Shown: positions 25,600 through 33,172, numbered from the stretch's first letter. The stretch is 43,783 nt of DNA from an uncultured Acetatifactor sp. (GCA_947588205.1 CANPYG010000011.1:1-43783); one strand, 5' to 3'. Numbers and translations: made by a program. The notes: generated by a model not told the origin, from the sequence alone.

Positions 25600-25648
25600 A
25601 GTCGCTGCAGGCTTCATTCCGAAAAGGATATCCTGCATCCGGTTCTCA

Positions 25649-25668
25649 ATGTAAGATATGAAATTGTC
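25649..25668. repeat. Rpn cassette 2, right inverted repeat arm
   Basis: This 20-bp arm matches 24336-24355 in inverted orientation (19 of 20). It shares 17 bp of core and flank (TATGAAATTGTCAAGGT) with cassette 1 at 20101-20117. It lies 70 bp past the sugar transferase stop. Confidence 0.78.
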
Positions 25669-25738
25669 AAGGTACAAGGGGCTGCTTTCATATGTTGTTC
25701 TCATATGTTGCTTTCACACGCTGCTTTCCTACGTTGCT

Positions 25739-26470
25739 TCAATACGCCCCCTCGCTGTCAAACACCGCCGGTATCGTCTTAACGATCATCTTTACATCCG
25801 TCCAGACGCTCATATCCTCTATGTAATCCAGATCCAACTCTACCCATTCTTCCCATTTGATATTTGCCCGGCCGCTGATCTGCCAGTAACAGGTGAGGCC
25901 CGGCTGTACCGTCAATCTCTGCTTCTCATAATCATTGCATTCCTCCATCTGCCAAGTGAGAATAGGTCTCGGTCCCACAATGCTCATATCACCTTTTACA
26001 ATGTTGAACAGCTGGGGTAGCTCGTCGATGGAGCATTTTCTAATCACATTCCCTACCCTGGTAATTCTGGGGTCATTCTTAATCTTAAAGGCGTGACCTG
26101 TCTGCTCGTTTTTTTTCAAAAGCTCCTGAAGCTTTGCATCGGCGTCCTTATACATGCTGCGGAATTTATAAATTTTAAATGGCTTCAGGTCCTTTCCGGC
26201 CCTCGGCTGGACAAAAAATACCGGTCTGCCGTCTTCGATCAGGATAGCGATGGCTGTGACCAGGAAAACAGGCGATAGGACGATCAGGGCAAACAGTGAC
26301 AAAACGATATCCGCAAACCTTTTGATGCTTTTGTATAATCTGCTCTTTTTCTGATATACTCTCCTCATATCCGCTCGTTTCACCGGATCGCGGTATCTTA
26401 CGGCAGCTTCTTTTCTTTCGTCTCCGGTTATTTTCACCTCCACAGGTGTTGCCTTCGCCTGCTCCATCAT
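25739..26470 (-). CDS. Undecaprenyl-phosphate sugar-phosphate transferase (priming enzyme)
   Basis: This 243-residue enzyme starts the repeat unit by placing a sugar-phosphate on undecaprenyl phosphate. It has a re-entrant membrane helix at about 45-75 (ADIVLSLFALIVLSPVF), PVFFVQPRAG, the FKIYKFRSMYKDAD catalytic segment, SIDELPQLFNIVKGDMSIVGPRP (positions about 165-190) and the C-terminal QPGLTCYWQISGR. Together these define the short PglC/WcaJ C-domain type. It follows the BY-kinase gene by about 90 bp. The donor (Glc-, Gal- or GlcNAc-type) is not certain. Confidence 0.93.
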   Translation of the reverse strand: MMEQAKATPVEVKITGDERKEAAVRYRDPVKRADMRRVYQKKSRLYKSIKRFADIVLSLFALIVLSPVFLVTAIAILIEDGRPVFFVQPRAGKDLKPFKIYKFRSMYKDADAKLQELLKKNEQTGHAFKIKNDPRITRVGNVIRKCSIDELPQLFNIVKGDMSIVGPRPILTWQMEECNDYEKQRLTVQPGLTCYWQISGRANIKWEEWVELDLDYIEDMSVWTDVKMIVKTIPAVFDSEGAY

Positions 26471-26558
26471 ACTGCCTTCACTCCTTTGTTTATTATTTTT
26501 CCGTCGTTTCTTCCTGCCGCAAATTGTCTGTCAGCAGCTTTTCGGTTTCCCGTTTTCC

Positions 26559-27275
26559 TTATGCTTCTTCATTCGTATACGTGCCATAATATCTGCCGTA
26601 ATACTTCCCATAATACTTTCCATAGTATTTTCCGTAATACTTTTTCCCTTGAATATCCACTTTATTCAAGACACAGCCCAGAAGCCTGCAGCCCGTCATA
26701 TCGAGCTGCTCCTTGACCTTTCTGGCGAACCGGTAGCTGATAACTCCGCTCTCGATCACAAGCATCGCGCCGTCGCAGCTCTTCGCCACCACCGCCGCAT
26801 CGATCACGCTTCCAAGCGGAGGCGTATCAACAATTACCATATCAAAGCTTGCCCTCATCTTTACCAGTAAATCCTTAAACCGGGAATTGCCTAAAAGCTC
26901 ACTGGGGTTCGGAGGGATTGGCCCTGAAAAAATCAGACACAGATTTTTTACGTCCGTCACACAGATACATTCCTCTAATGCCGCCCTTCCCACAAGATAA
27001 TTCGACAGCCCCAGTTTTACCTTGCCTTTCTTATGCCGCTGCCTCATAACCGATTTACGGAGGTCTCCATCCACCAGCAGAACCTTTTTCCCGTTTTGCG
27101 CAAAAGAGCAGGCAAGATCAAAAGATATACTGGATTTGCCTTCATTGGGGGTACAGCTTGTCACGCAGATGGTTTTAATATCGTTCCCGGAAAATTCGAT
27201 ATTGCTCCGCAGTGTTTTAAATGCCTCTTCCGTCCGGAAATCCATCTCTGTCGTATTCACTTCTATCGTCTGCAT
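26559..27275 (-). CDS. Bacterial tyrosine kinase of polysaccharide synthesis (CpsD/CapB type)
   Basis: This 238-residue BY-kinase has Walker A CTPNEGKSS at about residues 41-49, Walker A' VLLVDGDLR, and Walker B VIVDTPPLG. It autophosphorylates a C-terminal Tyr cluster and, with the adjacent Wzz-like membrane adaptor, sets chain length. The cluster is unusually regular: five YYGK-type units in a row (KYYGKYYGKYYG and so on) before YTNEEA. It is encoded 23 bp after the adaptor gene. Dephosphorylation would be by the PHP phosphatase two genes upstream. Confidence 0.93.
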   Translation of the reverse strand: MQTIEVNTTEMDFRTEEAFKTLRSNIEFSGNDIKTICVTSCTPNEGKSSISFDLACSFAQNGKKVLLVDGDLRKSVMRQRHKKGKVKLGLSNYLVGRAALEECICVTDVKNLCLIFSGPIPPNPSELLGNSRFKDLLVKMRASFDMVIVDTPPLGSVIDAAVVAKSCDGAMLVIESGVISYRFARKVKEQLDMTGCRLLGCVLNKVDIQGKKYYGKYYGKYYGKYYGRYYGTYTNEEA

Positions 27276-27298
27276 CTGTTGTTTTCCTCCGCGCCCTT

Positions 27299-28081
27299 CT
27301 ACAATTCATCAATGGATAAAAGCTCAAGCCCGCCTGCCTTATTCTTTTTACGCCTGCTCCGCTTTTTCTTCCCATGCCGGCTGTCACCCTGCTCCGTATT
27401 TTCAGGAATCATCCCCAGCGTGCTGAGACTCAGATAACGCTCCACATCATCAGTAACCTTTATCGTATCATCCTGAAGATAGCGGATCACGATAACTGCC
27501 GCGCTTATAAAAACTCCTGAAAATAAGCCGATCAAAGTCCACAACACCACATTCGGACTCGCCGGGTCATCCGGTATATCCGCTTCATCAACGATATTGA
27601 CGGCATTGGTCTCGATAATACTCGTGATTCGTTCCGATGCCACATTCCTCAGCTCATCGGCAAGCTCCTTTGCCAGAAGCGGATCCCGGTCGCGAACTGA
27701 AATAGATACAATTCTGGTGTCGGTCTGGGTGGATACCGTAATCCGGTCACGAAACGCATCATGAGTGATGTTCAGCCCATATTTTGCGATTACGCGGTCC
27801 AGGGCAGTTCTGCTTTTAATGATTTCCGCGTAATCCTTCGTCATTTGGGTTCCCAGCTGAATATCGGCGGTGGTTATGGCGGTATTTTCCTTCTTGTCCA
27901 AAATATAAATGCTTGTTGTGGATTCATATTCCTTCGGAAGGACAAAGGCGCTCAATATAAAAGCCGTTATCCCGCATACCAATCCTGCGGCGGCAAGTAT
28001 CCACCACCGATGCAGGAACTGAATCAATAACTCCATAAGATCGATTTCTATTACATCCGGTTCTTTTTCATTGCCTGTCAT
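27299..28081 (-). CDS. Chain-length determinant / kinase activator membrane protein (Wzz/CpsC type)
   Basis: This 260-residue protein has the Wzz domain with two transmembrane helices: the first near residues 30-52 (WWILAAAGLVCGITAFILS), the second at about 185-207 (NVVLWTLIGLFSGVFISAAVIVI). The extracytoplasmic part has the expected ESTTSIYIL and ADIPDDPASPN before helix 2. The basic cytoplasmic tail (KKRSRRKKNK) probably docks the BY-kinase. Gene order phosphatase-adaptor-kinase is the usual Gram-positive cpsBCD arrangement. Confidence 0.93.
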   Translation of the reverse strand: MTGNEKEPDVIEIDLMELLIQFLHRWWILAAAGLVCGITAFILSAFVLPKEYESTTSIYILDKKENTAITTADIQLGTQMTKDYAEIIKSRTALDRVIAKYGLNITHDAFRDRITVSTQTDTRIVSISVRDRDPLLAKELADELRNVASERITSIIETNAVNIVDEADIPDDPASPNVVLWTLIGLFSGVFISAAVIVIRYLQDDTIKVTDDVERYLSLSTLGMIPENTEQGDSRHGKKKRSRRKKNKAGGLELLSIDEL

Positions 28082-28154
28082 TCTCTCTGCTCCCGTTTCC
28101 TTGATTCGTACCCTTTATTTTTCCTGTCGGAGACCCTCCTGGCGGATGCTCTTT

Positions 28155-28865
28155 TCACAGCCACTGTTTTGCCCTTCCATAGAGCAGACTGTCCACATAT
28201 TCTGCAGGATATTTTTTGTAGAGATACTCAGCACATTCCTTTAAATATGGTCCTCTTTTTCTGTCCGAATGGGCATCCGTTCCTATCACATCCACCAGCC
28301 CCATCCTGAGCATCCTCTTTACCTTCTCCCTGGTTCTTCTTCCATTTCCTCCAAGCACCGACGCCGCGTTAACCTGCAGACATGCCCCCATTTTCCGGAT
28401 ACCTGAAAGCGTCTCCAGATCCTCCATTAACCTCTCATATCTTTCCACATGAGCAATCACGGGATAATAACCTGCGCCGCGGATTGCCTTCACTGCGTTT
28501 TGTATGTATCGCTTTTCTTCCAGAATACCGAATTCCACTAATACACGATCCGAATTTCCCAATGGCATACCATTCCCTTTTTCCAGCAATTGCAGTACTT
28601 CTTCCCGGTAGTAGTATTCAGTTCCCCGGAAAAGCTCGACCGGAATTCTGTTTTCCTCTGCTGCCGCCCGAAGGCGCAGCAGGGCTTCCTGAATTTCCTC
28701 CCTGGCAGGGCATCCCTTTCCGGGCATATTGTGCGGAGTCGCAATAATTGCCCTTATTCCCTGTTCATATGCGATCCGCATCATATTAAGCGACTGATCC
28801 ATGCTCACAGAACCGTCATCCAAACCCGGCAAAATATGAGAATGGATATCTATATATCCCCTCAT
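28155..28865 (-). CDS. PHP-type tyrosine-protein phosphatase (CpsB/CapC)
   Basis: This 236-residue metal-dependent phosphatase has DIHSHILPGLDDGS at the N-terminus, the hallmark of CpsB enzymes, then IIATPHN, ELFRGTEYY, PVIAHVERY and VDVIGTDAHS, which provide the metal ligands of the PHP fold. It would dephosphorylate the BY-kinase encoded two genes downstream. It is the first gene of the polysaccharide operon; the start ATG 28865 has AGGAG 6 bp upstream and the transcript leader is about 200 nt long. Confidence 0.94.
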   Translation of the reverse strand: MRGYIDIHSHILPGLDDGSVSMDQSLNMMRIAYEQGIRAIIATPHNMPGKGCPAREEIQEALLRLRAAAEENRIPVELFRGTEYYYREEVLQLLEKGNGMPLGNSDRVLVEFGILEEKRYIQNAVKAIRGAGYYPVIAHVERYERLMEDLETLSGIRKMGACLQVNAASVLGGNGRRTREKVKRMLRMGLVDVIGTDAHSDRKRGPYLKECAEYLYKKYPAEYVDSLLYGRAKQWL

Positions 28866-29048
28866 CCATTACTCCTGTTTCCTTTGTTTTTCCTGATCAA
28901 TCTTCCCGCTTTGCCCCTTTTCTTCTGCAATCCATTCATTTTTTGCATATTTTTTGCGCATACTGACTTTATTCTTCTGCAAATCATGTAAAAAGCAATA
29001 AAATATTCCTCTTTTTTTATTCTTTAAGATTATATATTTTTCTTTTTC

Positions 29049-29068
29049 ATGCCACCATTTGGTGGCAT
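29049..29068. promoter_or_regulatory. Operator 1 of the polysaccharide operon
   Basis: ATGCCACCATTTGGTGGCAT is a near-perfect 20-bp palindrome lying just past the expected transcription start of the polysaccharide operon. It is related to operator 2 and centred 33 bp from it, three helical turns. Confidence 0.7.
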
Positions 29069-29078
29069 CCCGAAGAGT

Positions 29079-29107
29079 ATTATGCCACTAAATGGTAGCA
29101 TTGTCAA
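29079..29107 (-). promoter_or_regulatory. Promoter of the polysaccharide operon
   Basis: Minus-strand TTGACA (29102-29107) and CATAAT (29079-29084) have an exact 17-bp spacer. This is the main promoter for the cps genes; the start site should be near 29072, giving a leader of about 200 nt. Confidence 0.75.
29082..29101. promoter_or_regulatory. Operator 2, inside the -35/-10 spacer
   Basis: ATGCCACTAAATGGTAGCAT is an imperfect 20-bp palindrome that occupies the promoter spacer and part of the -10. A protein bound here would exclude RNA polymerase. Confidence 0.7.
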
Positions 29108-29137
29108 TATAAAAAATAAAATGTGAGGAAGGTTTTC

Positions 29138-29353
29138 ATGATGTATTTTAAAAGGGTTGAAGATCTCAGAGTTGACAACGATAAAACTCAGCAGGAAATA
29201 GCCGATTATTTAAATTGTAAGCGTGAGGTTTACAGGCGTTATGAAAAGGGCTATCGGGAACTCCCTTTCTCTTTTGCCATAAAGCTGGCTGACCTGTATA
29301 ATGTCAGTCTGGACTATCTGGCAGGAAGAAGCGACCACAAGAAAAGACTATAG
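29138..29353 (+). CDS. Small XRE-family helix-turn-helix regulator, probable polysaccharide operon repressor
   Basis: This protein of 71 residues is essentially a single Cro/C1-type HTH: VEDLRVDNDKTQQEIADYL, then REVYRRYEKGYRELPFSFAIKLADLYNVSLDYLAG. The ATG at 29138 is preferred (GAGGAAGG 5 bp upstream) over the in-frame GTG at 29123, which overlaps that site. It is divergent from the polysaccharide operon, with two palindromic operators between them, which suggests it represses the operon and possibly itself. It has no sensor domain, so control could come from its own level or a partner. Confidence 0.88.
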   Translation: MMYFKRVEDLRVDNDKTQQEIADYLNCKREVYRRYEKGYRELPFSFAIKLADLYNVSLDYLAGRSDHKKRL

Positions 29354-29379
29354 CGGCGTCTGCGGCGCTATAGTCTTTT
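29342..29379. terminator. Bidirectional terminator between the XRE and antiporter genes
   Basis: A 14-bp stem AAAAGACTATAGCG/CGCTATAGTCTTTT has A4 and T4 at its ends, so it can terminate both convergent transcripts. The XRE stop codon lies within the left arm. Confidence 0.8.
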
Positions 29380-29406
29380 GAAAAATCATGCAGGAGTATT
29401 TTGCCA

Positions 29407-30420
29407 TCACCCGATAAACTGGAACGCGCAGAAAGCTGCATAGACAGCTAACAGTACGATTCCCTGAACCCTGGACAGCTTTCCGCGCACCAGGGCGGGA
29501 ACAGTCAGAAAGAGCATTACAAACATCATAACCGGAATCTCTATGACCAGGGAAGCATTCATGCCCTGGAACTGCTTGCTGTTGGGCACGGCAAAGGGGG
29601 ATAAGGCAACGGATACGCCGCTCACCAGTACCAGGTTGAAAAGGTTGGCTCCGATAATGTTTCCCAGGGACAACGCCCCGTGCCCTTTCACCAGGGAAGT
29701 GATGGCGGTCACCAGCTCCGGAAGGGATGTGCCGAGCGCAACAAAGGTCAGCGCGATCACGGATTCCGGAACGCCCAGTCCCTGTGCGATCAGCGTTCCG
29801 TTTTCAACCAGGAGATTTGCCCCAAATGCGATCAGCACGGCGCCGATTGCCAGCAAGACCACATCCTTTATAAAGGAATCCCCTTTCCCGGGGGTTCCAC
29901 CGCCTTGTGAGGAAGATCCCCCTTCAGGGGAAGAATCCCCATCGCCTTCAGGGGAAGCCTTCTCAGGGTTCCTAAGCGCCTGTCTCACCAAAACCACCAT
30001 ATACACCACAAAAATCGCCAGTAATCCGAAGCCCACCGGACGGCTGAAGGTTCCTAACCCGTATGCTACTATCATGTAAACCACCGCTGCGACAAAGAAG
30101 AAAATAACCGGGGTTAAGAAGGTCTTCCGCTCCACCCTGGGCGGCCGGATGGCAATGGTGAGGGCAGCGATCAGGGCAGTATTGCAGATAATGGAACCAA
30201 TGGCATTGCCATACGCGATCTCCCCATGGCCACTGACGGCAGATGTGGCAGAAACCATCACCTCCGGCAGGGTCGTTCCGATGGATACCACCGTCGCGCC
30301 GATCAAAAGCTCCGGAATATGGAACTTATGGGCAATCCCCGTGGCGCCGTCCACGAACCAGTCGCCCCCCTTGATGAGTAAAACAAGACCTAAAGCAAAC
30401 AGTAAAATTGGAATCAGCAT
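29407..30420 (-). CDS. Calcium/sodium antiporter (CaCA family)
   Basis: This 337-residue membrane protein has the two inverted CaCA alpha repeats: VVSIGTTLPEVMVSATSAVSG in the first half (positions about 44-64) and FVALGTSLPELVTAITSLVKG in the second (about 226-246). About ten helices are predicted, and a Ser/Gly/Pro-rich cytoplasmic loop (PEGDGDSSPEGGSSSQGG) joins the halves. It resembles the YrbG type. The upstream yybP-ykoY riboswitch suggests it exports Mn2+ or is induced by Mn2+, as for other transporters behind this aptamer. The ion is therefore an inference. Confidence 0.92.
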   Translation of the reverse strand: MLIPILLFALGLVLLIKGGDWFVDGATGIAHKFHIPELLIGATVVSIGTTLPEVMVSATSAVSGHGEIAYGNAIGSIICNTALIAALTIAIRPPRVERKTFLTPVIFFFVAAVVYMIVAYGLGTFSRPVGFGLLAIFVVYMVVLVRQALRNPEKASPEGDGDSSPEGGSSSQGGGTPGKGDSFIKDVVLLAIGAVLIAFGANLLVENGTLIAQGLGVPESVIALTFVALGTSLPELVTAITSLVKGHGALSLGNIIGANLFNLVLVSGVSVALSPFAVPNSKQFQGMNASLVIEIPVMMFVMLFLTVPALVRGKLSRVQGIVLLAVYAAFCAFQFIG

Positions 30421-30440
30421 ATCTTCTTTCTCCTTTCCGT

Positions 30441-30474
30441 AAAAAAATCAGGTATAACTCTGCGGCTATACCTG
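30441..30474 (-). terminator. Riboswitch expression-platform terminator
   Basis: On the minus strand CAGGTATA and TATACCTG flank a short loop, followed by A and T7. It lies between the yybP-ykoY aptamer and the antiporter start and would stop transcription unless the riboswitch prevents it. Confidence 0.75.
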
Positions 30475-30498
30475 AATCCATTTTCTAAATAAAAGACA

Positions 30499-30524
30499 CA
30501 TGTATAGCATTATCGTTATACATG
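30499..30524 (-). promoter_or_regulatory. Leader hairpin between the aptamer and terminator
   Basis: CATGTATA and TATACATG form a perfect 8-bp stem (10-nt loop) overlapping the 3' end of the aptamer. It may compete with aptamer closing or with the terminator. Confidence 0.5.
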
Positions 30525-30625
30525 AGTCTCGCAATTTGATACAAGCCAAACCGGATCTTCCTCCCGGTCGTGATTGTTGACTTGTCACGCAGCTGAATAC
30601 GCTTGCTACTCCCCCATCTGGACTG
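30520..30625 (-). ncRNA. yybP-ykoY (manganese) riboswitch
   Basis: Minus-strand RNA carries GGGGGAGUAGC (30605-30618), one of the two conserved loops of the yybP-ykoY aptamer, then about 75 nt with a CGACCGGG/CCGG-rich arm, and GCGAGAC (30526-30532), the usual 3' side of the closing stem. The motif binds Mn2+ and is known ahead of MntP, TerC, P-type ATPases and CaCA exchangers. The adjacent terminator supports transcriptional control. I recognise it by motif only; a covariance search is needed for exact ends. Confidence 0.72.
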
Positions 30626-30706
30626 TAAAAATACTAGCATATTTTTCCGTCGCAGTCAAGTCCTAAAAATGGGGGAGACAGCATGCGGACGAGTGAACTG
30701 TTAAGG

Positions 30707-32386
30707 CTACACCAACGGTGCAAATATTTTCATCAGGGCGCCCATGGGTTTAAGGGAGCGTTTTCCTTCGTAAATGGTTTCTTCGGAAACCTGGCGGCAT
30801 TTTTTAAGGGTATCCTGGAAATCCTGCTCCATATCGGCGATGCAGGCGGTGCGGTACAGGTAGGATCCGCATTCAAAGTGATGGTAGAGGCTGCGGTAAT
30901 CCAGGTTGATGGTTCCCACAACGCCGCGGCAATCGTCGCTGACGAATACCTTTGCGTGGACGAAGCCGGGAGTGTATTCAAAGATTTTTACCCCGGAAGC
31001 CAGCAGGGATTTATAATGGGATTTTGCCAGGGAATAGGGCACTGTCTTATCCGGGATTCCCGGAAGGATCAGTTTCACGTCCACCCCTCTCTCCGCGGCG
31101 AACTTTAAAGCGGTCTCCATTTCCCCGTCCAGAATCAGGTACGGGGTCATGATATGCACATAACGGGAAGAACGGTTGAGGATATCCATATAAACCCGTT
31201 CCCCGACCTTATCCCCGTCAAGGGGGCAGTCGCCAAAGGGTATCACATAGCCGTCCTGAGCTGTCCCGGCAGGGGCGGGAACATCCAGGTATTTGTCAAA
31301 TTCAGGATTTTTCTCCATGATATTCCACATCTGCAGGAACATCAGCGCAAAGCTTTTGGCAGCGCTGCCCTTCAACATGATCGCAGTATCCTTCCAATGA
31401 CCGAATTTTACCACATGATTGATATATTCGTCCGCCAGGTTGACGCCCCCGGTAAAGGCGGTATGTCCGTCGATCACCAGGATCTTGCGGTGGTCGCGGT
31501 AATTATAGGTGGTGGACAAAAAAGGTGATACCGGGGCGAACATTTTGCACTGGATTCCCAGCGCCCGCAGTCTCTCAGGGTAGTTATGGGGCAGAAGGGC
31601 GAACTCACAGGCCCCATCGTACATGAACTTCACGTCCACGCCTTCCTTTGCCTTCTGGGCAAGGATCTCCAGGATTTTCCCCCACATCAGACCTTCCTCT
31701 ACGATAAAATACTCCATGAAAATATACTTTTTGGCTTCTTTCAACTGTTTCAGCATTTCGGCAAACTTATCCTCCCCCAAAGGGAAATAAGTCACCTTTG
31801 TATCGGAGAAAACCGGGAAGGAGCCGCTGCGCTGGATATAACGGGCAAGGGAGGCTTCATTGGGGTCAACCTGTTCTAACGCTGTGAGGACTGCCTCCTC
31901 CTGGGGCAGCTTATCCCTGGTCTGCGCCAGGGTCTTCTCCAGCTTCTGCTTGACCATGCGGTGGCCTGTCTCGCTCTGGGTATACCAGAACAGGAGCACC
32001 CCAAAGACTGGAACCAGCATGATCACAATCAGCCAGGTGATCTTCGCCGTAGGATCGATACCGCTGTTAATGAGATACAGCACCATACAGACCGTGAAAA
32101 GAACGGTTCCTCCCAAAATATGGGGCAGGAATTCCTCAAACCAGTGAAAGGCGCTGAACAAAAGCCCCGCCTGTAAAAGCAGCATCAGGATCATGATCCC
32201 TGTCCTTCCGAACAGCGCATGTACCAGTCCACGCTGTCCTTTTTTCAGCAGCCTGAGTCCGCCGCTTTCCTTTCCGGAACTGTCTTCAGGGGTATTTCCC
32301 CCGTTAGCATTTCCTCCATTGGTATTTCCTCCATTGGTATTTTCCCCAACAATATTTGTTTTCCCTACACTGGTTCTCTCATCCAT
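30707..32386 (-). CDS. cls: Cardiolipin synthase (PLD superfamily)
   Basis: This 559-residue membrane protein makes cardiolipin from phosphatidylglycerol. Two N-terminal membrane helices (about 60-80 and 90-112) precede two HKD motifs: HRKILVIDG and HAKVFVSDD, each followed by the GG/GT-x-N element (FTGGVNL, VGTINLDYRS). The first 45 residues are unusual: an Asn/Gly-rich stretch with NTNGGNTNGGNANGGN repeats. The start ATG 32386 follows AGGAGGG at about 7 bp. Confidence 0.95.
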   Translation of the reverse strand: MDERTSVGKTNIVGENTNGGNTNGGNANGGNTPEDSSGKESGGLRLLKKGQRGLVHALFGRTGIMILMLLLQAGLLFSAFHWFEEFLPHILGGTVLFTVCMVLYLINSGIDPTAKITWLIVIMLVPVFGVLLFWYTQSETGHRMVKQKLEKTLAQTRDKLPQEEAVLTALEQVDPNEASLARYIQRSGSFPVFSDTKVTYFPLGEDKFAEMLKQLKEAKKYIFMEYFIVEEGLMWGKILEILAQKAKEGVDVKFMYDGACEFALLPHNYPERLRALGIQCKMFAPVSPFLSTTYNYRDHRKILVIDGHTAFTGGVNLADEYINHVVKFGHWKDTAIMLKGSAAKSFALMFLQMWNIMEKNPEFDKYLDVPAPAGTAQDGYVIPFGDCPLDGDKVGERVYMDILNRSSRYVHIMTPYLILDGEMETALKFAAERGVDVKLILPGIPDKTVPYSLAKSHYKSLLASGVKIFEYTPGFVHAKVFVSDDCRGVVGTINLDYRSLYHHFECGSYLYRTACIADMEQDFQDTLKKCRQVSEETIYEGKRSLKPMGALMKIFAPLV

Positions 32387-32521
32387 TCCTTTTCCCTCCT
32401 ATCGTTTTCCCCACCCGGCTTTTTAACCGGCCTTTTTCTGCCTGGCTTTTTGTCAGGACTTTCCTGCCGGCTTTCTTTTTGTCCGGCTTACCTTCCTTTA
32501 TCGCCGGATCCTTCTTTTCCC

Positions 32522-32550
32522 TTGACAATTTGATCTGGCGATGCTAGTAT
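32522..32550 (+). promoter_or_regulatory. Promoter of the TetR/DUF308 genes
   Basis: Consensus TTGACA (32522-32527), a 17-bp spacer and TAGTAT (32545-32550) lie about 90 bp before the TetR start. Confidence 0.6.
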
Positions 32551-32575
32551 AAGTACAAAAGTATTTAAGATATTT

Positions 32576-32592
32576 TCGTATCTTTCATACGA
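32576..32592. promoter_or_regulatory. Candidate TetR operator
   Basis: TCGTATCTTTCATACGA is an inverted repeat with 6-bp arms and 5-bp spacer, about 25 bp past the -10, fitting autorepression by the TetR protein. Confidence 0.5.
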
Positions 32593-32641
32593 TTATATCA
32601 CCAGGCATATCAAAAGTCAACGCAGAAATGAGGAGTCTGAC

Positions 32642-33172
32642 ATGCGAAGAAGAACCGCCACCCCGGACTATCTGAAGGAATGTATGGGAGACGCACTTTT
32701 GGAATTAATGAAAGAAAAGCCGTTTGAGAAGATCACCATAGAGGAAATGACCGCGAAGGCCGATGTGGGACGCTCCACCTATTTTCGTTATTTTAAGACA
32801 AAAGAGGAGGTCCTGTCCTTTAAGGTTCTGGCCATGTACCGCCGCTTTTCACAGGATTTCCATATCAGCCACATGGATACCGATTCGGACCTCATGACGA
32901 TGCTCACAGGCTTCTTTTCCTTCTGGCTCGCTATCCGGGATACCGTGGAACAGGTCATTTCCACAGGACATCAGCACATCCTCTTTTCTGCCTATAAGCA
33001 TATCATGGAACAGGCACGGGACGAGGCCGGACGGATCAACGGGTATGAACAATGCTTTATCATGTCCGGGATTTTCGGCGTCCTGTATATATGGATCACC
33101 ACCGGCTACAGGGAATCCCCGGAGGAGCTTGCGGACGTCATCGTCCATAAGGTCACTCCGGTATTTCAATAA
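32642..33172 (+). CDS. TetR/AcrR family transcriptional regulator
   Basis: This 176-residue repressor-type protein has an N-terminal HTH with KPFEKITIEEMTAKADVGRSTYFRYFKTKEEVLSF (positions about 25-60) and an all-helical C-terminal domain. AGGAG lies 7 bp before the ATG. It is followed 20 bp later by the DUF308 membrane gene, which is likely its regulated partner. It is divergent from the cardiolipin synthase gene. The ligand is unknown. Confidence 0.92.
   Translation: MRRRTATPDYLKECMGDALLELMKEKPFEKITIEEMTAKADVGRSTYFRYFKTKEEVLSFKVLAMYRRFSQDFHISHMDTDSDLMTMLTGFFSFWLAIRDTVEQVISTGHQHILFSAYKHIMEQARDEAGRINGYEQCFIMSGIFGVLYIWITTGYRESPEELADVIVHKVTPVFQ

Noticed and set aside
25296..25782. Several plus-strand frames with HGSLPFPWQF-type repeats
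   Set aside because: They arise because the 19-bp tandem array is open in all three frames; there is no ribosome site and they oppose Rpn2.
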